From assembly GCA_038373885.1 (NCBI GenBank), contig JAWZYV010002471.1, forward strand, positions 496,001 through 560,000: a stretch of 64,000 nucleotides of DNA. The letters run 5' to 3'. Made by a program: the position numbers and the translations under genes. Origin of the DNA: Cheiracanthium punctorium (taxonomy: Eukaryota; Arthropoda; Arachnida; Araneae; Cheiracanthiidae). The notes below the pieces were generated by a model. The model had not been told where the DNA came from, did not search any database, and worked only from the letters and a program-made list of their open reading frames with translations. Shown here in pieces: positions 23,040 to 34,500 of this stretch. Numbering within the stretch: the first letter of the stretch is position 1; the number at the start of each line of letters is the position of its first letter.

Positions 23040-25800
23040 ACTGATGATATTCAATAAGACGCACGCTATACTGCATCTTGACAATATGAAACTACATGCT
23101 GCTATGGCAACTAGCCAAAAGTATCTCAGAAGTAGACTGGTAAATTTAGTCGCATTCATCATTCTTTACAGACTGAGCATCTTCCGAGTACCATTAGTTT
23201 CCCTTTTGCAGAAAATTCTTGAAGGACAAAAAAATTGTTGCCTGTGTTCTCCTAGCACTACTGGAGTTCTTTGGCTTGAAGGACGAGGCATTTAACAAAT
23301 ATGATACATAGGAAATCATCATAAGTAATGACGGAAATTATACTACACAATAAATATTATTAAATATCAGAAAAAGAAATGTCTCACTCTCTTAACGGGC
23401 CATTTACGGACAAGACTTTCAGCTTGATTTAATACGTTGATAATTCTATGTGCATCACGATTTCAAGAGCATCTCATGCAATTTGTGGTGCTATGCAGAC
23501 ACTGGTATTCACTGAACCATACGGCAAATGTACATTTGGAGAATAGCCGAGAGAATACATTACCACCCGTCAAATGAGTTGTCGTCATCCACGGTTGCAT
23601 AACCTTTCAATTACGCAAAGACGTCTTTCAAGACGGACAAGTGACCATAACACATCTCTAATTATTAATATCACGGGGTATGCTCGTACTTCGAGAATAG
23701 ATATAAAACAGAAAAGATATAACAAGCCAAACAAATTGATCATTGAACACATTCCAACAAAAAAATTCTTAATTGTATGTACGTAATTCCAGGATTGACG
23801 AATGAAGCAAATAAAGTAGCCTCATTAGTTTATTTTAATCTTCTCTCTTAGAACTTAGTCTACTATTCAATATTGTGATCTCTTATAAAGGAACTAAATC
23901 CCCTCTAAATCCTGTGAACCCTTCTAAAGGATAGAAATGTTGCGCTGATGAAGAGCATACATTCATGAACTTTGATCTTTGATAATGTATTGGAATTTAA
24001 ATGTACTTTAAATAATGAACGTTTCTAAAATGCTGTTTAAAAAGTTACTGTCTACATATGCGTAATGTATCGAAGTTATGCTTTGTACTTGTAAAATCAC
24101 ATGTCCATCATCATTTACATGCATAACACCGTTTGCATCACATTGTAATGCAAAAGAAATATATTTACACTATTCATTTTAAATGGAGTTCAAAATATAG
24201 AACATCAAAATATGAATTTTGTCGCAATGAATATTTACGGGAGTTACAGCACGAAAGACAACGTAAATAAATAAATAATCCATTTTAAGTTGTATCAGAA
24301 AGAACGCAGCTCTTATGCAAAACAAGTCGTAATATTTTTTCCCTTCAAGATGGTGCACATTAAAAAAAAAAAAAAATCTTTTACAAATTCCTCGAAGAGA
24401 AAATAGAAAAGCCTTCATCGCAGACATTAAACATTCAGTAATGTATTTATCAATATCATTTCTATAAACACATCCCGATGGACACAGAGGAGAAGCACTT
24501 AACGGTGTAGTTCGAAAAAGTCATCTGATTTTTGGTACATAAGTTCAAATAAACTAATTATGTCAGGCACTTCAAATTTTTGAAAGTCTCTTTATAAGTT
24601 GTACTAAATACTGAAATAAAAGATAAACCTGTATAAGTTTCAAAACTTTTAGAAAAATTCTTAAAAATCGGAAATTGTCGCAAAACGTGTCACTTTTCGA
24701 AAAATCTTGCAGCTCAGATCCATGTTTAAGAATTTTTTCTGAAAATTTTATAAAAGGTGCAGCTTTTTCGCTTATTAAAATGTCTAAAGCAGCTTATGAA
24801 GAACCATCTGGAATTTATTTGAGACAATCGTGCTATCAGTTTATTTCAATTTATGTACCGAGACTAAAAACAGAGGGTTTTCTTTCTTAGAACTACAGCC
24901 TTAACAACTCAACGTAGTTTCAAAACCTCAAAGAAATATTTGTTGATCTATTATTTAGTTACATGGCGCCTAACAGTTATTTTTTGCCTGTCTACACTCC
25001 TCTTCTTAAAAGAGAAACTTCTTATACAATTAAACAACTTAGACCCCCCCCCCCCAACTTGTATTAATATGAAAGTCAATAGCAATTGAAAATAGCAGTT
25101 TTCAAAAAAAAAAAAAAAATCACTATTACTGGATGAAACTACCTTTTTATATTTAAACTAACATCCTTTTTCTCCCAATTTAAATATCAATTAATGTGTC
25201 GGAAACGCTCATTGAGAATAAATAACGTTTTAGGAAAGCATGAAGAACTGCGGCATGCAGAGTTGCTGAGAATTTTGGAATAGCGCGACACTTAATTGGA
25301 ACTGACGTTGAGTCGGGAGGATAATGAAGTCCCATTAGCTGAAGATGTTCATCCGGAAGACACATTCCTACATTGTTTGTTCCGAAAGTGAAAGGTAAGA
25401 AGTGTCAGTTATTGTGAAAGATTAGCGGGAAAATTAATTCTCTTGGGAAGTGCCCCGATATAGTTGAAACTAGCCAGTAATAGCCTGTCCTCGTATAACT
25501 GTTATCTGTTTTGGAATTCAGACGCTAGTTAGATATATTTGAAATCTGCTGGATTTCCGCATTAAACTGTTAAAATAATATATAGGGCAAGAGAATTGTT
25601 GGACATTTTGCAAATTAAATAAAAATATTCTAAACATAGTAGCATTAAAATGCAATTGCTAGATAATTGTATACATAGCACAACTAATAGATTTGAACAT
25701 GAAATCCTTTTGTGATTCGTACAATATATAAACGATATTCGATATCATTCCAAGTATTTGAAAGTATGTGGGGAGTTCCGAAATGAATAGCAGTTGCGAT
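23040..25800. other. No recognised gene; includes one protein-like open frame
   Basis: Mostly AT-rich and unremarkable. A somewhat less AT-rich part, 23,395-23,720, has no recognisable coding content. At about 24,631-24,890 a plus-strand frame of some 85 codons, with no upstream ATG, reads protein-like sequence (for example SSDPCLRIFSENFIKGAA and YLRQSCYQFISIYVPRL) before TAG. I do not recognise it; chance is possible. A poly-C tract lies at 25,045-25,055. Confidence 0.4.
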
Positions 25801-25812
25801 TCGCTGCTTGAA

Positions 25813-26110
25813 TTACTGTGTATTAGGACACGCAATCCTGTAAACAATATATTTGACGTAACCCCAGATGAAAAAGTCCAGGGGGGGGGTAATTCGGGCG
25901 ATCGAGAAGGCCATTGAATTGAACCACTGCGACCAATCTATTTGTTTGTGACATGTTGATTGAGACATACGCTCACAGACTTTTGCCAATGTGGAGGTGC
26001 GCCGTCCGATTGAAAATTCGCATTTCCAATCCTGCCACGCAATCTCCATGTATGCTGCGCTCTTCTGGATCGCTTGCCAACGCCCTAGACACCTAGCGCC
26101 ATCTATCAGA
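25813..26110 (-). pseudogene. DDE transposase C-terminal fossil (Tc1/mariner superfamily)
   Basis: On the minus strand, pieces in two frames read IGRSGSIQWPSRSPEL and then LDFFIWGYVKYIVYRIACP. They match the family phrase 'IGR.GP..WP.RSPDLTPLD.FLWG..K..VY', which contains the last catalytic Asp region of a mariner-like DDE transposase found in many arthropods. A stop replaces a Trp just before it, and a frameshift falls in the poly-C of the 'LTP' region. Only the C-terminal part can be followed, so this is an old truncated copy. Confidence 0.72.
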
Positions 26111-26523
26111 TTTTTTTTTTTTTTTTTGGTACAAAATTATAGAAAACGAAAATCTAGCTCATTTTTGAATACCGCATCTTTCAAATATCCGGTTCTAACG
26201 GATATTTTTTGTAATTTAAATTTTTAAACAATTCTCGGACACACTTTATATTAATAGTTAGGGATGCAAATTTAATTCAGTCACTGAGATGATATTCTAG
26301 CATGATTAAAAAGTAAAGAAACATTCAACGAATGCTTTTTTTTCTCAAGTTAAATCATTTGATAGGTTTATTTACCTATTTCTCTTGCGTATCGTTTCAA
26401 CAACTAGGTATCGTAGAAAGATATGTTAGGAAAGTTTAAATTAAAATGCAAACGATTAGGTAAAGTAGCAAAATAAACAAATTAGAGAATCTATTTTAAA
26501 AGCAAGTTTGTACATTAACTGAT

Positions 26524-26562
26524 CACTAGTACCGCACGTTTATTCACTAGTACCGCACGTGT
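26524..26562. repeat. Short tandem duplication (23-bp period)
   Basis: CACTAGTACCGCACGT occurs at 26,524-26,539 and again 23 bp later. It stands alone in AT-rich sequence. Confidence 0.7.
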
Positions 26563-27699
26563 TATAGTATTTTTCAAGTTTTACCTTAAAATTTAGTAGT
26601 ACTAAAAATGAGTAGAAATCAAGAAAGTGGAAAATGATCTTGCAAACTTTCATTCAGGATTTTGATTATTATCTGGAAAAAAGTCGGAATAAATCTGTAA
26701 AATGTTAGAATAATGAAGAAAAAATCCATAAAAATACACTTGCAGACTGTGAGAAAATTTTTCATAATAATGTGAAAATTATTTTTTGAAACACATTTGG
26801 CTGTCATTTTTTTTACTAACTCTTTCTTTTGCCTATGTTGAGACGATGTTTTCTGTATTAAGATTTATGCCGATTACAATCTCGTTTTATTTTATAATTG
26901 TAAGCATTTGCTTAAAGGAGTTGTATGCATCACTCTCTCGAGTTATCTAATTTTCCGCCTGAAATCACATGAGTCGTTCCGGTACACCTCATCAGTCACT
27001 GTCTGAGAGACTGCCCACTTCCTATATTTCTGTGTGATAGTCTCTGGTTTTGTTGCTAAAAGTATGGAAAATTGAGTCTTTTTCTTCAGTTTAATTAACT
27101 ATAGTGATAAATATTGAAGAAACTATAGGGTAGGGTAACTAAAGATGCTGCTGAATATTTTCCTACAGTAACGGCGGTATTAAGAGAAAAATTATTTGTG
27201 GACGAATAACAAAATCTATATTAACTATGCTTCTTATCCACAGAAAAATTTATCAGTATTCGGTTTTGAAAGGATAAATTAAAATGGCATTGGCTCAGTT
27301 GGGATGCGATTGATATAAATACGACCTTTTATTAAAATGATTTTCGAGTTATTAAAATCTGATAACAAGCATTTAAAATACTATAACTGAGTTTTTACAT
27401 GTAAACCATGTACAATAATTATTTTGAATGAAATAATCCTGCTGAAACATGTAAAACTTGCTCTATAATTATTATTACTGAAAGAGTAGCATTAAAACAG
27501 CTACTTTCTCAAAATGTGCTTTTATAGCCATACTACATGATAGGTGATGTGGAGAGTTTATTTACAAACTATTTTTGAAATTGAAAACATAAATTAATTC
27601 AACTTTTTTATAAAAACACATTACATTACCAAAATTATAAAATGACAGTAAAATCTGTAGATTCACTGCAGTCAAAATGTAATGTAAATGATTCTTCAG

Positions 27700-27910
27700 G
27701 GATAGGGCATCTGATGATCACTTATTTCTAGTCTATGCTATTTCATTAGTAGATGGTGAAAAATATTCTCATGAAGAAATTATAAGAAACTCTACAGCTT
27801 GTGGAAAAGTATGCGAAGGTTCCAGTTCAACAACCTGCGCAATAAAATATTTGTTCGATATTTTTTGCCAGCAATGGAAGTTTGAGCATAATGATATTGA
27901 ATTTCTTTAA
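27700..27910 (+). CDS. Candidate terminal coding exon (unknown protein)
   Basis: A possible 3' splice site (TTCTTCAG) precedes a 69-codon open frame without any Met, ending in TAA at 27,908. The translation looks protein-like: DDHLFLVYAISLVDGEKYSH, then EEIIRNSTACGKVCEGSSS, four cysteines in all, then FCQQWKFEHNDIEFL. Because it has no start codon, a Met-based ORF search would miss it. I do not recognise a family and see no upstream exon. Many random frames of this length exist in AT-rich DNA, so confidence is low. Confidence 0.25.
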
Positions 27911-28312
27911 TAACCTTTAGTCCTAATTTGATATATTCTTTCCTGCAAAGACATATACTACTTAGAAAATAATCCTCTACATAATATATATATTAAAACA
28001 AGTAACAGCCGCACTTTAAGGGTCTTATTTTGAAAGTAATATAAGTAATATATTCGTTTGATTTTTTCCAAGGGAGACAGGATAAATCCAACTCCCCCTC
28101 CCCCTTGCTCTTGGATAATAGCATTTGTTTTTATAACATGGAGGTGAGCGATCATATTAAATATGCATCATTTTATGAATAATCGTGTTTTAATTTTGAT
28201 TTGATTTGCCATGAAATATTCCAACTTATGTAGTCTTAAAATTGCAGTTCTTCGGTATTTTGAGTGAAAAATGAACTTTTGAAGGAAGTAACAGTTATCT
28301 TTGTCTTGTCAG

Positions 28313-28535
28313 TCCTTCATCTGTAGGGAAATCGCTCGCCGCGCCCAACTCGACTCATCACAGCTGCCGGAACCGGAGGACACATGGACTTCTCGTATGC
28401 CAACCGTGTTCGAAACGGAAACTTGTTCCATAGGTTGACATGTCCCGCATCTGAAAAGAGAACATGTATTGGCGCCAAATGCCTAAGCATTTCACTTAAA
28501 AAACAAAGCACTGTAAAAAAAGCCGAAACTTAGAG
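28313..28535 (+). repeat. Left edge of 322-bp satellite (partial, diverged first monomer)
   Basis: The array begins abruptly at CTTCATCTGTAGGG inside the monomer. This first, partial copy carries several private changes (for example GGGAAATCG, CAGCTGCCGG, TTCGAAACGG and TTCCATAGG) that the core copies lack. TTCCATAGG recurs only at the decayed right edge, near 45,253. Edge copies escaping homogenisation fit unequal crossing-over or gene conversion. Confidence 0.9.
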
Positions 28536-31500
28536 TGTGTCCATAGAGAAATGATTTTTTTACCTCCGGTATAGCGTGGGCCGCTCAGTCAATAGCCGGA
28601 AGGGGGCCGGGTCTTGTGCTCCCGTCGCCGTCGTCTTCATCTGTAGGGAGATCGCTCGCCGCGCGCCCAACTCGACTCATCACAGCGGCCGGAACCGGAG
28701 GACACATGGACTTCTCGTATGCCAACCGTGTTCGACACGGAAACTTGTTCCGTAGGTTGACATGTCCCGCATCTGAAAAGAGAACATGTATTGGCGCCAA
28801 ATGCCTAAGCATTTCACTTAAAAAACAAAGCACTGTAAAAAAAGCCGAAACTTAGAGTGTGCCCATAGAGAAATGATTTTTTTACCTCCGGTTTAGCGTG
28901 GGCCGCTCAGTCAATAGCCGGAAGGGGGCCGGGTCTTGTGCTCCCGTCGCCGTCGTCTTCATCTGTAGGGAGATCGCTCGCCGCGCGCCCAACTCGACTC
29001 ATCACAGCGGCCGGAACCGGAGGACACATGGACTTCTCGTATGCCAACCGTGTTCGACACGGAAACTTGTTCCGTAGGTTGACATGTCCCGCATCTGAAA
29101 AGAGAACATGTATTGGCGCCAAATGCCTAAGCATTTCACTTAAAAAACAAAGCACTGTAAAAAAAGCCGAAACTTAGAGTGTGCCCATAGAGAAATTATT
29201 TTTTTACCTCCGGTTTAGCGTGGGCCGCTCAGTCAATAGCCGGAAGGGGGCCGGGTCTTGTGCTCCCGTCGCCGTCGTCTTCATCTGTAGGGAGATCGCT
29301 CGCCGCGCGCCCAACTCGACTCATCACAGCGGCCGGAACCGGAGGACACATGGACTTCTCGTATGCCAACCGTGTTCGACACGGAAACTTGTTCCGTAGG
29401 TTGACATGTCCCGCATCTGAAAAGAGAACATGTATTGGCGCCAAATGCCTAAGCATTTCACTTAAAAAACAAAGCACTGTAAAAAAAGCCGAAACTTAGA
29501 GTGTGTCCATAGAGAAATGATTTTTTTACCTCCGGTTTAGCGTGGGCCGCTCAGTCAATAGCCGGAAGGGGGCCGGGTCTTGTGCTCCCGTCGCCGTCGT
29601 CTTCATCTGTAGGGAGATCGCTCGCCGCGCGCCCAACTCGACTCATCACAGCGGCCGGAACCGGAGGACACATGGACTTCTCGTATGCCAACCGTGTTCG
29701 ACACGGAAACTTGTTCCGTAGGTTGACATGTCCCGCATCTGAAAAGAGAACATGTATTGGCGCCAAATGCCTAAGCATTTCACTTAAAAAACAAAGCACT
29801 GTAAAAAAAGCCGAAACTTAGAGTGTGTCCATAGAGAAATGATTTTTTTACCTCCGGTATAGCGTGGGCCGCTCAGTCAATAGCCGGAAGGGGGCCGGGT
29901 CTTGTGCTCCCGTCGCCGTCGTCTTCATCTGTAGGGAGATCGCTCGCCGCGCGCCCAACTCGACTCATCACAGCGGCCGGAACCGGAGGACACATGGACT
30001 TCTCGTATGCCAACCGTGTTCGACACGGAAACTTGTTCCGTAGGTTGACATGTCCCGCATCTGAAAAGAGAACATGTATTGGCGCCAAATGCCTAAGCAT
30101 TTCACTTAAAAAACAAAGCACTGTAAAAAAAGCCGAAACTTAGAGTGTGCCCATAGAGAAATTATTTTTTTACCTCCGGTTTAGCGTGGGCCGCTCAGTC
30201 AATAGCCGGAAGGGGGCCGGGTCTTGTGCTCCCGTCGCCGTCGTCTTCATCTGTAGGGAGATCGCTCGCCGCGCGCCCAACTCGACTCATCACAGCGGCC
30301 GGAACCGGAGGACACATGGACTTCTCGTATGCCAACCGTGTTCGACACGGAAACTTGTTCCGTAGGTTGACATGTCCCGCATCTGAAAAGAGAACATGTA
30401 TTGGCGCCAAATGCCTAAGCATTTCACTTAAAAAACAATGCACTGTAAAAAACGCCGAAACTTAGAGTGTGCCCATAGAGAAATGATTTTTTTACCTCCG
30501 GTATAGCGTGGGCCGCGCAGTCAATAGCCGGAAGGGGGCCGGGTCTTGTGCTCCCGTCGCCGTCGTCTTCATCTGTAGGGAGATCGCTCGCCGCGCGCCC
30601 AACTCGACTCATCACAGCGGCCGGAACCGGAGGACACATGGACTTCTCGTATGCCAACCGTGTTCGACACGGAAACTTGTTCCGTAGGTTGACATGTCCC
30701 GCATCTGAAAAGAGAACATGTATTGGCGCCAAATGCCTAAGCATTTCACTTAAAAAACAAAGCACTGTAAAAAAAGCCGAAACTTAGAGTGTGCCCATAG
30801 AGAAATGATTTTTTTTACCTCCGGTTTAGCGTGGGCCGCTCAGTCAATAGCCGGAAGGGGGCCGGGTCTTGTGCTCCCGTCGCCGTCGTCTTCATCTGTA
30901 GGGAGATCGCTCGCCGCGCGCCCAACTCGACTCATCACAGCGGCCGGAACCGGAGGACACATGGACTTCTCGTATGCCAACCGTGTTCGACACGGAAACT
31001 TGTTCCGTAGGTTGACATGTCCCGCATCTGAAAAGAGAACATGTATTGGCGCCAAATGCCTAAGCATTTCACTTAAAAAACAAAGCACTGTAAAAAAAGC
31101 CGAAACTTAGAGTGTGTCCATAGAGAAATGATTTTTTTACCTCCGGTTTAGCGTGGGCCGCTCAGTCAATAGCCGGAAGGGGGCCGGGTCTTGTGCTCCC
31201 GTCGCCGTCGTCTTCATCTGTAGGGAGATCGCTCGCCGCGCGCCCAACTCGACTCATCACAGCGGCCGGAACCGGAGGACACATGGACTTCTCGTATGCC
31301 AACCGTGTTCGACACGGAAACTTGTTCCGTAGGTTGACATGTCCCGCATCTGAAAAGAGAACATGTATTGGCGCCAAATGCCTAAGCATTTCACTTAAAA
31401 AACAAAGCACTGTAAAAAAAGCCGAAACTTAGAGTGTGCCCATAGAGAAATGATTTTTTTACCTCCGGTTTAGCGTGGGCCGCTCAGTCAATAGCCGGAA

Positions 31501-34500
31501 GGGGGCCGGGTCTTGTGCTCCCGTCGCCGTCGTCTTCATCTGTAGGGAGATCGCTCGCCGCGCGCCCAACTCGACTCATCACAGCGGCCGGAACCGGAGG
31601 ACACATGGACTTCTCGTATGCCAACCGTGTTCGACACGGAAACTTGTTCCGTAGGTTGACATGTCCCGCATCTGAAAAGAGAACATGTATTGGCGCCAAA
31701 TGCCTAAGCATTTCACTTAAAAAACAAAGCACTGTAAAAAAAGCCGAAACTTAGAGTGTGCCCATAGAGAAATTATTTTTTTACCTCCGGTTTAGCGTGG
31801 GCCGCTCAGTCAATAGCCGGAAGGGGGCCGGGTCTTGTGCTCCCGTCGCCGTCGTCTTCATCTGTAGGGAGATCGCTCGCCGCGCGCCCAACTCGACTCA
31901 TCACAGCGGCCGGAACCGGAGGACACATGGACTTCTCGTATGCCAACCGTGTTCGACACGGAAACTTGTTCCGTAGGTTGACATGTCCCGCATCTGAAAA
32001 GAGAACATGTATTGGCGCCAAATGCCTAAGCATTTCACTTAAAAAACAAAGCACTGTAAAAAAAGCCGAAACTTAGAGTGTGTCCATAGAGAAATGATTT
32101 TTTTACCTCCGGTTTAGCGTGGGCCGCTCAGTCAATAGCCGGAAGGGGGCCGGGTCTTGTGCTCCCGTCGCCGTCGTCTTCATCTGTAGGGAGATCGCTC
32201 GCCGCGCGCCCAACTCGACTCATCACAGCGGCCGGAACCGGAGGACACATGGACTTCTCGTATGCCAACCGTGTTCGACACGGAAACTTGTTCCGTAGGT
32301 TGACATGTCCCGCATCTGAAAAGAGAACATGTATTGGCGCCAAATGCCTAAGCATTTCACTTAAAAAACAAAGCACTGTAAAAAAAGCCGAAACTTAGAG
32401 TGTGCCCATAGAGAAATGATTTTTTTACCTCCGGTTTAGCGTGGGCCGCTCAGTCAATAGCCGGAAGGGGGCCGGGTCTTGTGCTCCCGTCGCCGTCGTC
32501 TTCATCTGTAGGGAGATCGCTCGCCGCGCGCCCAACTCGACTCATCACAGCGGCCGGAACCGGAGGACACATGGACTTCTCGTATGCCAACCGTGTTCGA
32601 CACGGAAACTTGTTCCGTAGGTTGACATGTCCCGCATCTGAAAAGAGAACATGTATTGGCGCCAAATGCCTAAGCATTTCACTTAAAAAACAAAGCACTG
32701 TAAAAAAAGCCGAAACTTAGAGTGTGCCCATAGAGAAATGATTTTTTTACCTCCGGTTTAGCGTGGGCCGCTCAGTCAATAGCCGGAAGGGGGCCGGGTC
32801 TTGTGCTCCCGTCGCCGTCGTCTTCATCTGTAGGGAGATCGCTCGCCGCGCGCCCAACTCGACTCATCACAGCGGCCGGAACCGGAGGACACATGGACTT
32901 CTCGTATGCCAACCGTGTTCGACACGGAAACTTGTTCCGTAGGTTGACATGTCCCGCATCTGAAAAGAGAACATGTATTGGCGCCAAATGCCTAAGCATT
33001 TCACTTAAAAAACAAAGCACTGTAAAAAAAGCCGAAACTTAGAGTGTGTCCATAGAGAAATGATTTTTTTACCTCCGGTATAGCGTGGGCCGCTCAGTCA
33101 ATAGCCGGAAGGGGGCCGGGTCTTGTGCTCCCGTCGCCGTCGTCTTCATCTGTAGGGAGATCGCTCGCCGCGCGCCCAACTCGACTCATCACAGCGGCCG
33201 GAACCGGAGGACACATGGACTTCTCGTATGCCAACCGTGTTCGACACGGAAACTTGTTCCGTAGGTTGACATGTCCCGCATCTGAAAAGAGAACATGTAT
33301 TGGCGCCAAATGCCTAAGCATTTCACTTAAAAAACAAAGCACTGTAAAAAAAGCCGAAACTTAGAGTGTGCCCATAGAGAAATTATTTTTTTACCTCCGG
33401 TTTAGCGTGGGCCGCTCAGTCAATAGCCGGAAGGGGGCCGGGTCTTGTGCTCCCGTCGCCGTCGTCTTCATCTGTAGGGAGATCGCTCGCCGCGCGCCCA
33501 ACTCGACTCATCACAGCGGCCGGAACCGGAGGACACATGGACTTCTCGTATGCCAACCGTGTTCGACACGGAAACTTGTTCCGTAGGTTGACATGTCCCG
33601 CATCTGAAAAGAGAACATGTATTGGCGCCAAATGCCTAAGCATTTCACTTAAAAAACAAAGCACTGTAAAAAAAGCCGAAACTTAGAGTGTGCCCATAGA
33701 GAAATTATTTTTTTACCTCCGGTTTAGCGTGGGCCGCTCAGTCAATAGCCGGAAGGGGGCCGGGTCTTGTGCTCCCGTCGCCGTCGTCTTCATCTGTAGG
33801 GAGATCGCTCGCCGCGCGCCCAACTCGACTCATCACAGCGGCCGGAACCGGAGGACACATGGACTTCTCGTATGCCAACCGTGTTCGACACGGAAACTTG
33901 TTCCGTAGGTTGACATGTCCCGCATCTGAAAAGAGAACATGTATTGGCGCCAAATGCCTAAGCATTTCACTTAAAAAACAAAGCACTGTAAAAAAAGCCG
34001 AAACTTAGAGTGTGTCCATAGAGAAATGATTTTTTTACCTCCGGTTTAGCGTGGGCCGCTCAGTCAATAGCCGGAAGGGGGCCGGGTCTTGTGCTCCCGT
34101 CGCCGTCGTCTTCATCTGTAGGGAGATCGCTCGCCGCGCGCCCAACTCGACTCATCACAGCGGCCGGAACCGGAGGACACATGGACTTCTCGTATGCCAA
34201 CCGTGTTCGACACGGAAACTTGTTCCGTAGGTTGACATGTCCCGCATCTGAAAAGAGAACATGTATTGGCGCCAAATGCCTAAGCATTTCACTTAAAAAA
34301 CAAAGCACTGTAAAAAAAGCCGAAACTTAGAGTGTGTCCATAGAGAAATGATTTTTTTACCTCCGGTTTAGCGTGGGCCGCTCAGTCAATAGCCGGAAGG
34401 GGGCCGGGTCTTGTGCTCCCGTCGCCGTCGTCTTCATCTGTAGGGAGATCGCTCGCCGCGCGCCCAACTCGACTCATCACAGCGGCCGGAACCGGAGGAC

